Assembly: GCA_902594515.1 (NCBI GenBank)
Contig: CACJML010000007.1
Coordinates: 1-59,768 of the forward strand
Direction of reading: 5' to 3'
Source of the DNA: an uncultured SAR86 cluster bacterium
GTDB taxonomy: Bacteria; Pseudomonadota; Gammaproteobacteria; Magnimaribacterales; D2472
Length of the DNA stretch: 59,768 nucleotides
Shown here piece after piece: positions 1 to 9,433 of the stretch. A program made the translations under genes and the position numbers. The notes beneath the pieces are model-generated. The model was not told where the DNA came from, did no database searches, and worked only from the letters and a program-made list of their open reading frames with translations. Numbering within the stretch: the stretch's first letter is position 1; each line of letters starts with the position of its first letter.

Positions 1-176
1 AGAAACGAAAGGAAGAGTCCGAAGGGCGAAAGCGTTATAAAGAGTTAACGATAAAAAATAGCTTTATAACCCACCAAGAGGAAGAGAGAGAATCCTCAAG
101 GAGCTAAAGAGAATCTCACTTTAGACCCCTTCGAAACTCGGATTAAGAAGACAGAGCCTCGGCTCTGTTTTTTTTT
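1..176 (+). ncRNA. putative small RNA, copy 1 (3' part, cut by window start)
   Basis: This stretch has no open reading frame of note and is identical, base for base, to 14072-14247. Identity stops exactly at the end of the terminator T-run. It contains a 9-bp inverted repeat (GTTATAAAG/CTTTATAAC, 34-42 and 61-69), a purine-rich loop closed by GAGGA/TCCTC, and an intrinsic terminator. AGTCCGA near the left can pair with TCGGATT near the right, closing the whole molecule. The promoter lies outside the window. I do not recognise the family; it does not match the conserved cores of RNase P RNA, tmRNA or SRP RNA that I know. Confidence 0.6.
151..176 (+). terminator. intrinsic terminator of small RNA copy 1
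   Basis: ACAGAGC and GCTCTGT form a perfect stem around a CTCG tetraloop, followed by nine T residues. This is a classical Rho-independent terminator on the + strand. Confidence 0.85.
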
Positions 177-240
177 ACCCAAATTTTCTTGACTATCTAC
201 ACATATCTTTAAGAGTCGATGCAATTTAAGATGGGTTGTT

Positions 241-246
241 TATAAT
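241..246 (+). promoter_or_regulatory. candidate -10 element for the malate synthase operon
   Basis: A perfect TATAAT lies about 25 bases before the malate synthase ATG, directly after the small-RNA terminator. No good -35 hexamer is visible at 16-18 bases upstream, and there is no clear Shine-Dalgarno sequence before the ATG, so the leader would be short. Confidence 0.35.
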
Positions 247-270
247 TCGATATTAATAAATTTTCATATT

Positions 271-2433
271 ATGACTAATCAAATTGAATCACATAACTTG
301 AAATACTCACCTGCACTAGCAGATTTTGTTGAGCATGAAGTTTTACCTGGATTAGATATTAGCGCTGATCACTTTTGGAGTTCTTTAAGCAAAATCTTTT
401 ATGCATTTAAGGATGAAAATCAAGCATTACTTGATTTAAGACAATCTCTTCAAGCTCAAATAGATCATTGGCATAAGGCAAATAAAAATTTCTCATTTGA
501 TGAATATAAAGCTTTTTTGAAATCCATTGATTATCTCGTTGACGAAGGCCCTGATTTTTCAATAACCACATCTAAAGTTGATGCAGAAATTGCAACAATA
601 GCTGGCCCTCAACTAGTTGTCCCTGTTATGAATGCAAGGTTTGCACTTAATGCTGCGAATGCAAGGTGGGGAAGTTTATACGATGCTTTATACGGCACTG
701 ATATGATAGATGAAGAAGATGGAGCAGAGCGAACTGGCCCTTATAATCCCATAAGAGGTGATAAGGTCATTGCTTTTGCAAAACAATTTTTGGATCAATA
801 TTTCCCACTTGTGGATGGCTCATATACTGACGTTGTAGGCTTTAGTATCAAGGAGAATGGTTTATTTATCGAGTTGTCATCTGGCCAGTCAACATCTTTG
901 GACAATCCAGGACAATTTGTTGGTTATAACGGCACAACAGATTTACCGAGCTGTGTCTTATTGAAAAATAATAATCTTCATATTGAAATTCAAATTGATA
1001 AAAATCATCCAGTTGGATCAACAGATCCTGCTGGAATTAAAGATGTTTTTTTAGAATCTGCAATTACCACCATTCAAGATTGTGAGGATTCAGTTGCTGC
1101 TGTGGATGCTGAGGATAAGATCCAGGTATATAGAAACTGGTTAGGTTTAATGAAAGGCGATTTAACCGAAACCTTTCTCAAAGCAGGCAAAGAGGTAACC
1201 AGAACGTTAAATCCTGATCGAAAATATCTTAATGTTGATGGTAAAGAACTTTCCTTGCCTGGTAGAAGCACAATGCTTGTAAGAAATGTTGGACATCTTA
1301 TGACAAACCCAGCAATTTTGGATAATCATGGGAATGAAATTCCTGAAGGCATCATGGATGCAGTCTTTACAATTTGTATTGCAAAACATGATTTAGTGAA
1401 TAATTCTAAATACTCTAATTCAAGGACCGGAAGCGTTTACATTGTCAAACCAAAAATGCACGGACCTGATGAAGTGTCCTTTGCGTGCAGAATTTTTAGC
1501 GCTGTTGAAGAGGCATTTAATTTAGAGCCTCAGACTGTAAAAATTGGAATCATGGATGAGGAACGCAGAACTACGGTTAACTTAAAAGAATGCATAAGAG
1601 CTGCTGATAATAGGGTCATCTTTATTAATACAGGGTTTTTAGATAGAACCGGAGATGAAATTCATACATCAATGGAGGCTGGTCCAGTTGTGCCAAAGGC
1701 TGCAATGAAACAACAAGCCTGGATCAATTCTTATGAGGACTGGAATGTAGATGTAGGGCTTAAATGTGGCCTGCAAGGAAAGGCACAAATTGGTAAAGGG
1801 ATGTGGCCAATGCCTGATGAAATGCTAGAAATGTATAAAATTAAAATTGGTCATCCTCAATCTGGTGCAAATTGCGCTTGGGTTCCATCTCCCACAGCAG
1901 CAACCTTGCATGCAATGCATTATCATGAAATTCTAGTAAGTGATCAACAAACTGAGCTTAAAAAAAGGTCTCATGCAAGCTTGGATGACATCTTATCCAT
2001 TCCTCTTTTAAAAGACCAAACTGATTTATCTCAAAAGGTAATACAAGAGGAACTAGATAATAATTCACAAGGTATATTAGGTTATGTTGTTAGGTGGGTG
2101 GATCAAGGCGTTGGGTGTTCAAAAGTTCCCGACATTAACAATATCGGACTGATGGAAGATAGGGCAACCTGCCGAATTTCTTCCCAACACATAGCAAATT
2201 GGTTGCATCATGAAATTGTGAGCGAAAATCAAGTCTTGGCATCTATGAAAAAAATGGCTTCAGTAGTTGATCAGCAAAATGCTCAGGATCCAGAATACAT
2301 TCCAATGTCTCCTGGATATGATGGAGATGCTTTTAAGGCAGCATTAGCTCTAGCACTGGAGGGTCGCACTCAACCTAGTGGCTATACAGAACCTATTCTT
2401 CATGCTCAAAGATTAATCTTTAAAGAAAAATGA
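271..2433 (+). CDS. glcB: malate synthase G
   Basis: Condenses glyoxylate with acetyl-CoA to malate in the cytoplasm (glyoxylate cycle or glycolate use). At 720 residues it matches the usual length of the monomeric G isoform. The motif [12 protein letters not shown] lies near residues 336-347 and carries the region of the catalytic arginine. [17 protein letters not shown] lies near residues 453-470 and is the family signature. The ORF is intact and its ATG follows the only TATAAT in the gap. The stop overlaps the next gene's start, so it leads a three-gene unit. No isocitrate lyase is in the window. The identification is firm. Confidence 0.97.
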   Translation: MTNQIESHNLKYSPALADFVEHEVLPGLDISADHFWSSLSKIFYAFKDENQALLDLRQSLQAQIDHWHKANKNFSFDEYKAFLKSIDYLVDEGPDFSITTSKVDAEIATIAGPQLVVPVMNARFALNAANARWGSLYDALYGTDMIDEEDGAERTGPYNPIRGDKVIAFAKQFLDQYFPLVDGSYTDVVGFSIKENGLFIELSSGQSTSLDNPGQFVGYNGTTDLPSCVLLKNNNLHIEIQIDKNHPVGSTDPAGIKDVFLESAITTIQDCEDSVAAVDAEDKIQVYRNWLGLMKGDLTETFLKAGKEVTRTLNPDRKYLNVDGKELSLPGRSTMLVRNVGHLMTNPAILDNHGNEIPEGIMDAVFTICIAKHDLVNNSKYSNSRTGSVYIVKPKMHGPDEVSFACRIFSAVEEAFNLEPQTVKIGIMDEERRTTVNLKECIRAADNRVIFINTGFLDRTGDEIHTSMEAGPVVPKAAMKQQAWINSYEDWNVDVGLKCGLQGKAQIGKGMWPMPDEMLEMYKIKIGHPQSGANCAWVPSPTAATLHAMHYHEILVSDQQTELKKRSHASLDDILSIPLLKDQTDLSQKVIQEELDNNSQGILGYVVRWVDQGVGCSKVPDINNIGLMEDRATCRISSQHIANWLHHEIVSENQVLASMKKMASVVDQQNAQDPEYIPMSPGYDGDAFKAALALALEGRTQPSGYTEPILHAQRLIFKEK

Positions 2434-2717
2434 GTGCTTATTGGATCACACGCTGTCATGTCACCGATCCAGATGTATATAACAAATACCTTGATTTAGC
2501 TGGACCTGCAATTAAAAAATTTGGAGGTAAATTTCTTGTTAGGGGTGGTAAGCAACTTGAGCAAGAGGGTCAGGGCTTTGAAAGAACAGTCTTAGTAGAG
2601 TTTTCATCTCTAGACCAGGCTAGAAAATGCTATGAATCCAATGAATATGCTGAAGCTTTGAGTTACTCAAATCGCTCGTCTAATAGATTAGTTGTTCTTG
2701 TTGAGGGCCTTAAGTGA
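2430..2717 (+). CDS. DUF1330 family protein
   Basis: A 95-residue protein with the DUF1330 pattern: an N-terminal [17 protein letters not shown] strand and helix, a GGKFLVRGG turn, then [17 protein letters not shown] and a C-terminal strand. These are small dimeric alpha/beta-barrel (ferredoxin-like) proteins with no assigned reaction. Its ATG overlaps the malate synthase stop (ATGA), which implies translational coupling. It has no signal peptide. Its link to malate synthase or the downstream glycosidase is unknown. Confidence 0.85.
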   Translation: MSAYWITRCHVTDPDVYNKYLDLAGPAIKKFGGKFLVRGGKQLEQEGQGFERTVLVEFSSLDQARKCYESNEYAEALSYSNRSSNRLVVLVEGLK

Positions 2718-4732
2718 TACTTAAAAAAATTAATTATGTTTTTTACTTATTGGCTTTTAGTTTTTTTCATACTGACATAATCCTTTCTCAGGATGCAGAA
2801 GAATTTTTTTCAAGAACTCCGCCTGAATATAATCCACCCGGCGAACTGCTCGGATGGATTGATTCTCGTGAATATCAAAATTTAAATGGTAAATGGCATT
2901 ACATCATTGATCCGATGAACAACGGGTTGCCGGAAGAATCTTTTTTTGGAGGCTTCCCTCAAAACAAGCTTCCTAGTGAAGGGCTTGAATTAATTGAATA
3001 CGACTTTGAAAGCGCAAAGACAATGGAAATTCCAGGGGCTTGGAATGCACACGAAAAAAATTTGTTGTTTTACAGAGGACCTGTTTGGTTCTATAAAAAT
3101 TTCAATCATAAATCCTCAAACAATAATCTTACACATCTATATATTGGTGCCAGTAACTTCACAACAAAGGTATTTTTAAATGGAAAGATTGTTGGTTCCT
3201 ATGAGGGTGGTTACACATCATTTAATTTTGATATTTCTGAGTACCTTGTGGATGGCAATAATGTTTTAACTATTCATGTGGATAATACGTTATCAAAAGA
3301 TTCAGTACCCACAAAAAAAACTGATTGGTGGCCCTACGGTGGTATTTTAGGTGATGTCCTTTTGATATCTACCCCAAAGCAATTTATTCAAAATGCATAT
3401 TTGCAATTAAGTGATTTAGGTAAAAGAGAATTGCTTTTTAAAGCCCAATTAAACTTACCTATCATTGCTAATGTCAACCTCTCTATACCTGAGCTGAATA
3501 TTTATGAAGAATTTTTAACGAATGATAGCGGATTCATTGAACAGAAATTTAATGTTGATGACTTAAAGCTATGGGATACGACTAACCCTAAACTATATAC
3601 AGTCATCGTTAAATCGGGTGACGACCAAATTTCAGATGATATAGGTTTTAGGGAGATTGATGTAATCGGCAAGAAGATCTTTCTTAACGGCAACGAACTT
3701 AAACTGCGCGGAATCTCAATGCATTCAGAACCTATTGATGAAGAAGGTTTTGCTTTTTCTCGCAAGCATTTTAAGGAACTCCTAAAATATGCTGAATCAT
3801 TGAATGCCAACTTTGTAAGAGCTGCACATTATCCATACACTCGACATCTTTCTAAACTTTGTGATGAGCTTGGTATTTTATTGTGGGAGGAGATTCCAGT
3901 TTATTGGAATATCAATTGGACCAATCCAAAAACCCAAGCATCTGCTGAGTCAATGTTATCTCAATTAATCAAACGTGATTGGAATAGGGCATCGATTGTA
4001 ATTTGGTCGCTTGGAAATGAAACGCCTTATTCAACACAAAGAATGAACTTTATGATTAGTCAAAAGGAAACTGCTATTTCGCTAGATTCTACTCGCTTAA
4101 TCTCTGCAGCACTCCTTTCTGGCAATGCAGAACAATTTAGATCTTTGGTTTATTTTCTTGCATTGGAGGGACTAAAACATGATTTTGTTCTTCCAGAGGA
4201 AAAAGCTATTTTTAGGAGTATTACTGATCAAATGAAGTATCTTTATGGAGATCAAGAACACTTTTCAATAAACATTGATGATCCATTAGCAGAGCATCTA
4301 GATATAATTGCTTATAACGAATACTTTGGATGGTATTACACTTCGTTTCTAGTTGATCAGATTGGTGTTCGTGAATCTACACTAAGAAAATTGATGTTTA
4401 AGATTATGCCAAGTATAAAAATTAAATCTCAGTTCAATAAACCCATTCATATTTCAGAGTTTGGTGCAGGCGCAAAATTAAATTATCCAAATAAAGGGAA
4501 GATATGGTCTGAGGAATATCAAAATAAAGTTTACGAACATCAATTAGCGATGCTTAAAAATAATCCTCAAGTTCAAGGTATTAGCCCCTGGATTTTAAAG
4601 GATTTCAGATCTATGATGCGTCCGCTAGCTAATGTACAGGATTATTACAATCGCAAGGGTTTAGTTGATGAGCGCGGCAGAAAAAAACAGGCTTTTAACA
4701 CATTGGCTAATTTTTATGCTGAGCAGTGGTAA
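2714..4732 (+). CDS. exported GH2 glycosidase, beta-glucuronidase-like
   Basis: A 672-residue glycoside hydrolase family 2 enzyme with an N-terminal hydrophobic signal (about residues 1-25), so periplasmic or surface-located. It has the sugar-binding jelly-roll (GGYTSFNFDISEYL), an immunoglobulin-like domain and a TIM barrel. The acid/base Glu436 sits in WSLGNE and the nucleophile Glu582 in ISEFGAG. N646-R647-K648 matches the NxK motif that beta-glucuronidases use to hold the uronate carboxylate, which favours a uronidase over a beta-galactosidase. The GTG start overlaps the previous stop and is preceded by a GAGGG-like site. The exact substrate is inferred. Confidence 0.8.
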   Translation: MILKKINYVFYLLAFSFFHTDIILSQDAEEFFSRTPPEYNPPGELLGWIDSREYQNLNGKWHYIIDPMNNGLPEESFFGGFPQNKLPSEGLELIEYDFESAKTMEIPGAWNAHEKNLLFYRGPVWFYKNFNHKSSNNNLTHLYIGASNFTTKVFLNGKIVGSYEGGYTSFNFDISEYLVDGNNVLTIHVDNTLSKDSVPTKKTDWWPYGGILGDVLLISTPKQFIQNAYLQLSDLGKRELLFKAQLNLPIIANVNLSIPELNIYEEFLTNDSGFIEQKFNVDDLKLWDTTNPKLYTVIVKSGDDQISDDIGFREIDVIGKKIFLNGNELKLRGISMHSEPIDEEGFAFSRKHFKELLKYAESLNANFVRAAHYPYTRHLSKLCDELGILLWEEIPVYWNINWTNPKTQASAESMLSQLIKRDWNRASIVIWSLGNETPYSTQRMNFMISQKETAISLDSTRLISAALLSGNAEQFRSLVYFLALEGLKHDFVLPEEKAIFRSITDQMKYLYGDQEHFSINIDDPLAEHLDIIAYNEYFGWYYTSFLVDQIGVRESTLRKLMFKIMPSIKIKSQFNKPIHISEFGAGAKLNYPNKGKIWSEEYQNKVYEHQLAMLKNNPQVQGISPWILKDFRSMMRPLANVQDYYNRKGLVDERGRKKQAFNTLANFYAEQW

Positions 4733-4737
4733 CTAGA

Positions 4738-5634
4738 CTAGTTAGTTTTTCTAAGCCAAGGAGTCATTCGTCCTCCAACATTAGCGTCTAATTTTTCAGC
4801 ACAGAAATCCACAATTGAATTTAGTTTATTCAGATCAATGTTGGTCTGATATCCCATTTGCTCAAGCATATTGCAAATATCTTCTGTTGCTAAATTACCT
4901 GCAGCACCTGGAGCAAATGGACATCCACCTAAACCAGCAATGCACGCATCAAATTTTCTTATTCCCTCATAGAGTGCAGCGCAAACATTAGATAAGGCCA
5001 TAGCTCTTGTATCATGAAAGTGAGCAGATAATTGATCGGCACCAAACTGATCAACGCATTGTTTTACTAATTTGCTTACACCTGCTGGATTAGCAGCACC
5101 TATGGTATCAGCCAAAATAATTTCATCTGCGCCTGAATCGATTAACTTATAAGCAATCTCTAAGACTTGATTTGAATCTACAAGACCTTCATATGGACAT
5201 TCCCAAGCTACGGATACATAAGCTCGCGTACATAGGTTATCAGCTTTTGCAGCTTGAAGAATCTTGCAAGAATTTTTTATTGTCTCTTCCAAACTCATGT
5301 TAATATTTTTTTGATTCATCGTTTCAGTTGCTGATGGCACAACCGAGATTATTTTTGCACCTGCATCACAAGCAAGTTCATAACCTTTCATATTAGGGAT
5401 TAATACAGATAAATCACAATTTTTTATATTTTCTAAAGATTTAACAATTTCATCAGTCCCAGCCATAGCAGGTACCGCCTTAGGGCTTACAAAACTGCCG
5501 ATTTCTATACCAGGTATACCTGCCTTAATAAGCTGATGAATTAATTCAGTTCGTGAATCAATATCCAAAATAGTTTTTTGATTTTGAAGACCATCACGAG
5601 GACCAACCTCATTTATGTATACGTATTCATTCAT
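4738..5634 (-). CDS. mvaB: hydroxymethylglutaryl-CoA lyase
   Basis: Splits HMG-CoA into acetoacetate and acetyl-CoA, the last step of leucine breakdown. The protein has 298 residues, typical for bacterial enzymes. EVGPRDGLQ at residues 9-17 supplies the metal-binding aspartate of the DRE-TIM barrel. GLGGCPFAPGAAGN carries the catalytic Cys238, in the standard context of this family. It follows the CoA-transferase gene by one base on the same strand, so the two are probably one transcript. Other leucine-pathway genes (3-methylcrotonyl-CoA carboxylase) are absent from the window. Confidence 0.93.
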   Translation of the reverse strand: MNEYVYINEVGPRDGLQNQKTILDIDSRTELIHQLIKAGIPGIEIGSFVSPKAVPAMAGTDEIVKSLENIKNCDLSVLIPNMKGYELACDAGAKIISVVPSATETMNQKNINMSLEETIKNSCKILQAAKADNLCTRAYVSVAWECPYEGLVDSNQVLEIAYKLIDSGADEIILADTIGAANPAGVSKLVKQCVDQFGADQLSAHFHDTRAMALSNVCAALYEGIRKFDACIAGLGGCPFAPGAAGNLATEDICNMLEQMGYQTNIDLNKLNSIVDFCAEKLDANVGGRMTPWLRKTN

Positions 5635-5635
5635 C

Positions 5636-6883
5636 TTAATTTATTCCAATTGCTCCATTATCTAGAAGCATATTAATCTTTTTTTCATCGTAATTTAAAA
5701 GTTTCTCAAAGATCTCTTTGGAATGCTCTCCAAGTAAAGGGGGTGATGAAAAGGAATCTTCATTATTAAGAGAGAGTTTGATGGGATTGCCAGGCACTCT
5801 TACGCTACCACCGTTTGGGTGATCGACATTTACCATCATGTTTCTATAAATAATTTGCTTATCATTAAGAGCTTGCTCAAGATTATTAACTCTCGCGCAG
5901 GGTATTTTCTCTTTCCTTAATCTTTCCAGCCAATGGTCGGAGTTATGTTGACTCAGTTCTTTTTGCATAATGGACTCAATCTTTGCTTTTTCTGCTTGTC
6001 TTGCTGGAGCTTTTTCATATTTGGTATCTTGCAGATCTTCATTGGTAAAAATTTTTAGTAATCGAGGCCAAAATTGGTCACCCACAGCAGCAATAACTAT
6101 TGGATAGTCTGCAGTTGCAAAGGTATTGTATGGCATATGCACAAAATGAGAATTACCAATGGGCTCAGGGACTTTACCGGACATGGTGTGCATGGTCGCC
6201 ATGTAATTCAGCATTGAAATTTGGCAATCTAGCATTGAAATATCAACATGTTGTCCCTTGTTAGTATTTTCTCTAGCTATTAATGCAGCCTGTATACCCA
6301 TAACTGCAAACATCCCTCCACCTAAATCACCAATTGGTATCCCCGCACGAACAGGTTCTTCTTTATTTTTACCGGTTATGGACATCCCTCCACCTAAAGC
6401 TTGAGCAATTTGATCAAATGCTGGTCTTTGAAAGTCAGGACCATCCTCACCAAAGCCACTTACAGTACAGGTAATAATTCTTGGATTTACCTGTTCAAGT
6501 GAAGCATAGTCAATATTAAGTTTTTTGGTAACACCAGCTGAAAAATTACTAATGACAACATCTGAAACTTTTACTAAATCATAAAAAACTTCTAATCCTT
6601 TATGATTTTTTAAATCAATACAGACACTTTTTTTGTTTCTGTTAAGGGTATAGAAATAAGCACCGGTGCCTTGAAATGAGTAATCTGGATCATTCTCAAG
6701 CAATCTTCTTGTACCTTCACCCTTGGCAATAGGCTCAACTTTTATAGTTTCACACCCTAGATCTGCCAAGATCATTGAGCCGTAAGGCCCTGATAGCATA
6801 TGAGTCAAGTCAATTACTCTTATCCCATCTAGAGGCTTATTATTTTTATTCATTGTCAAATTATACATCTTAAACAAATGCAC
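5636..6883 (-). CDS. family III CoA-transferase (CaiB/BaiF)
   Basis: A 415-residue formyl-CoA transferase-type protein, opening with PLDGIRVIDLTHMLSGPYGS and LADLGCETIKVEP, the CoA-binding N-terminus of the family. HVDISMLD and the C-terminal GEHSKEI element are also typical. The substrate cannot be read from sequence. Next to HMG-CoA lyase, a dicarboxylate such as 3-hydroxy-3-methylglutarate is plausible (compare mammalian SUGCT), but this is inference. Two starts are possible: 6883 has an AAGG element five bases upstream, while 6853 (MNKNNK) fits the family N-terminus better and lacks a Shine-Dalgarno sequence. Confidence 0.9.
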   Translation of the reverse strand: MHLFKMYNLTMNKNNKPLDGIRVIDLTHMLSGPYGSMILADLGCETIKVEPIAKGEGTRRLLENDPDYSFQGTGAYFYTLNRNKKSVCIDLKNHKGLEVFYDLVKVSDVVISNFSAGVTKKLNIDYASLEQVNPRIITCTVSGFGEDGPDFQRPAFDQIAQALGGGMSITGKNKEEPVRAGIPIGDLGGGMFAVMGIQAALIARENTNKGQHVDISMLDCQISMLNYMATMHTMSGKVPEPIGNSHFVHMPYNTFATADYPIVIAAVGDQFWPRLLKIFTNEDLQDTKYEKAPARQAEKAKIESIMQKELSQHNSDHWLERLRKEKIPCARVNNLEQALNDKQIIYRNMMVNVDHPNGGSVRVPGNPIKLSLNNEDSFSSPPLLGEHSKEIFEKLLNYDEKKINMLLDNGAIGIN

Positions 6884-6950
6884 CTTATTTGTGCAAAATC
6901 TTGATTTAGTGTATAAAATTTAAACACGTACTATATATGTAGGGGAAATT

Positions 6951-9419
6951 ATGAATTATTTGAGAAGTTTATTTGTGCTTGGAATGTTAATGGCGCCAAC
7001 TTACCTACTGGCTAATCCAGTCCTTGAGGAAGTAGTGGTATCTGCTCGTAAAGTGGATGAGAGTGTGCAAGATGTACCTATTGGGATGACAGTTTTTACA
7101 TCCTCTGATATAGAGGATGCGGGGATTGAACGACCTGAAGATTTTATAGCACTGACTCCAAATGTTGTTATGGCAAACACCGTCAATGCTGGTGATACAC
7201 TTGTCACAATTAGAGGCCTTACCTCAACTCGTGATGCGGAATCAAACTTTGCGCTTGTAGTTGACGGAATTCTTCAAACGAATCCAAATGCTTTTAATCG
7301 TGAACTCCTTGATATAGCCCAAATAGAAGTCTTGAAAGGACCTCAGGGTGCTCTATATGGCAGAAATGCAACTTCGGGTGCAATACTGATTACAACAAAA
7401 GAACCTGAAGAAGGATCTTCCTCAAGAGTTCTAGTAGGTGCAGGAAATAACGGCTCTGCAAAACTGCAATATGTTCTGAATGGTAATGTAGCAGATAATG
7501 TAAATGGAAGACTTTCAATCAGCACAAGAGAGACTGATGGTGAGCATACTAATATTTATTCAGGCCTTAATAACGTAGACTTCTTTGAAGATACAACTAT
7601 GCAGACAAGATTTATTGTTGATGATGGTCCAAGAACTTGGGACTTCAGGGCAGGCTTTAGTGATGTAAGTGGTGGTACCATTAATTTTAACGCTGTATTT
7701 GCTCTACCTGCTTTTACAAGTTTTGGTACACCTGGTGATGACCAATTCTTTAAAGATGTAAATTCTCATGAATTTAAATACATGTTCAATGTTCCGCCAA
7801 TTAATGAGCAAGAAACTACAACATTATCAGTCAAATTAGATAATGAGCTTGATAATGGCAATCTCTTTACCGCAATACTTTCATATAATGAACTTGAAGA
7901 GTTCCTTATTTCTGATGGTACATCAGGTGCTTTTGGTGGGTACTTTGGCACAGACGCATGTGCAGCCTCAAATACTGCTTCTAATTTAGCGTTGATCAAT
8001 TCATTGCCACCAGGTTTTAGTTTTGCTGCTCCAGGAACTGCACCAACAGCTGCTGATTCAGTGCTCGGACCTTACCTACCTCACACCTGTGATGGGTACC
8101 AATACCAATCACGAAACCAGGAAGATCTTTCTTTTGAATTCAGGCTTGCAAGTGATCAAACAGAATCTCAAAGATGGCTGGTTGGAGCTTTTTATGCCGA
8201 AATAGAGCGTGAGGTAGTAGTTAGTTATGGAGCTGACCTTGGCAAAGGATTCGAGTTAAAGGCTTATGTACCGCCTACAGGTAAGAACCCAACAGATTTA
8301 TTATTCCATGATATGTTTGATACCGAAGTTAGATCTTTATTTGGTCAATATTCTGTGGACTTATCAGATGTTACCGAGCTTTCTATTGAAGCAAGGTATG
8401 ATAGAGAGTCAAGATCTGTTGATAATCTTGTTCCACCGGTAGCTGCGGCTTTGTATTATGGTGGTGGTGATCCAATAAATCCAGCAATGGCTTCAGTCGG
8501 AGATACTATTGATTCTAGGTCGACTACATTTGATCAATTTCAACCTAAATTTTCTATTACTACTAATGCAGGTAATACAAGTTATTATGCTTCCTATGGT
8601 TATGGTTTTAGATCAGGTGGATTTAATTCAACTGGAAGTGCTGCTACAACTGACTTCTGGCTTAACAGCGGAAATCCCTTTGGATTAGGTGTTGTTGGTG
8701 CAGGAATTAGTGTTAATGATGAATTTGATAAAGAAGTGAGTAGAGCATTTGAAGTTGGTTTCAAAGGCACTTATTTGGATGGAAGGCTTGCAATGAATGG
8801 AGCCTACTTTAATACCAATGTTACTGATAATCAGTTCTTTGAGTTCTTTGCAGGTCCATGGGGTCTGTTAAGAGTTGTTACCACTATTGATGAATTGGAT
8901 ATCTCGGGTTACGAATTGGATTTTAAATATGCTGTGACCGATAACCTAAAGATTGATGGTGCATTTGGTATCACAGATGGTGAAATCAAAGAAAATGCTC
9001 ATCGTCCATCTACCATTGGTAATGATGCTCCTTTAGCTCCGGAGCACACATTTAACCTAGGTTTCCAATATGATACGCCTGTAACAAAAGACTTTGATCT
9101 TGTTCTAAGAGTTGATTACATGGAAGTAGGAGATACGTGGTTTCATACTGTGCAAAATAATACTGGACCATCTGTTTGGACTGCTTTATTAGGCTTTCCT
9201 GTTGCTTCTGATATGTCTCTAGCTCAGCGTGATGCATATGAGCTGGTAGATTTTAGAGCCTCTTTAGTGGGTGAAAAGTTATCATTTGTTCTATGGGGCA
9301 GAAATGTTACGGATGAAAACTATTTAGCTGAAGTTATTCCAGCACCTGAGTTTGGCGGTTCATTTATTCATGAAGCACCGTATGCAACTTATGGATTAGA
9401 TATTAGATATAACTTTTAG
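6951..9419 (+). CDS. TonB-dependent outer-membrane receptor
   Basis: An 822-residue receptor with a signal peptide (about 1-21), a TonB-box-like EEVVVSAR just after it, a plug domain (VPIGMTVFTSSDIEDAG, then LTPNVVMAN and VLKGPQGALYGRNATSGAILITT), and a long beta-barrel ending in an aromatic residue (YNF) as expected for BAM-dependent insertion. The plug is of the generic CirA/iron-complex-like subclass, widely used in marine bacteria for non-iron substrates. An AGGGGA ribosome site precedes the ATG. Only 14 bases separate it from hyuA, so it probably imports the substrate of the hydantoinase module. Confidence 0.93.
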   Translation: MNYLRSLFVLGMLMAPTYLLANPVLEEVVVSARKVDESVQDVPIGMTVFTSSDIEDAGIERPEDFIALTPNVVMANTVNAGDTLVTIRGLTSTRDAESNFALVVDGILQTNPNAFNRELLDIAQIEVLKGPQGALYGRNATSGAILITTKEPEEGSSSRVLVGAGNNGSAKLQYVLNGNVADNVNGRLSISTRETDGEHTNIYSGLNNVDFFEDTTMQTRFIVDDGPRTWDFRAGFSDVSGGTINFNAVFALPAFTSFGTPGDDQFFKDVNSHEFKYMFNVPPINEQETTTLSVKLDNELDNGNLFTAILSYNELEEFLISDGTSGAFGGYFGTDACAASNTASNLALINSLPPGFSFAAPGTAPTAADSVLGPYLPHTCDGYQYQSRNQEDLSFEFRLASDQTESQRWLVGAFYAEIEREVVVSYGADLGKGFELKAYVPPTGKNPTDLLFHDMFDTEVRSLFGQYSVDLSDVTELSIEARYDRESRSVDNLVPPVAAALYYGGGDPINPAMASVGDTIDSRSTTFDQFQPKFSITTNAGNTSYYASYGYGFRSGGFNSTGSAATTDFWLNSGNPFGLGVVGAGISVNDEFDKEVSRAFEVGFKGTYLDGRLAMNGAYFNTNVTDNQFFEFFAGPWGLLRVVTTIDELDISGYELDFKYAVTDNLKIDGAFGITDGEIKENAHRPSTIGNDAPLAPEHTFNLGFQYDTPVTKDFDLVLRVDYMEVGDTWFHTVQNNTGPSVWTALLGFPVASDMSLAQRDAYELVDFRASLVGEKLSFVLWGRNVTDENYLAEVIPAPEFGGSFIHEAPYATYGLDIRYNF

Positions 9420-9433
9420 CATCTAGGAGATTT

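Noticed and set aside
1-60. A stretch resembling a hammerhead ribozyme core (GA-GTCC-GAA-GGGC-GAAA) in the repeated RNA.
   Set aside because: The required CUGA part of the core is replaced (AGGA), and no cleavage-site UH follows the expected third stem. The similarity covers only one short stem.
2714-4732. GH2 protein as LacZ-type beta-galactosidase.
   Set aside because: At 672 residues it is much shorter than LacZ, lacks its C-terminal domain, and carries the NxK motif of beta-glucuronidases.
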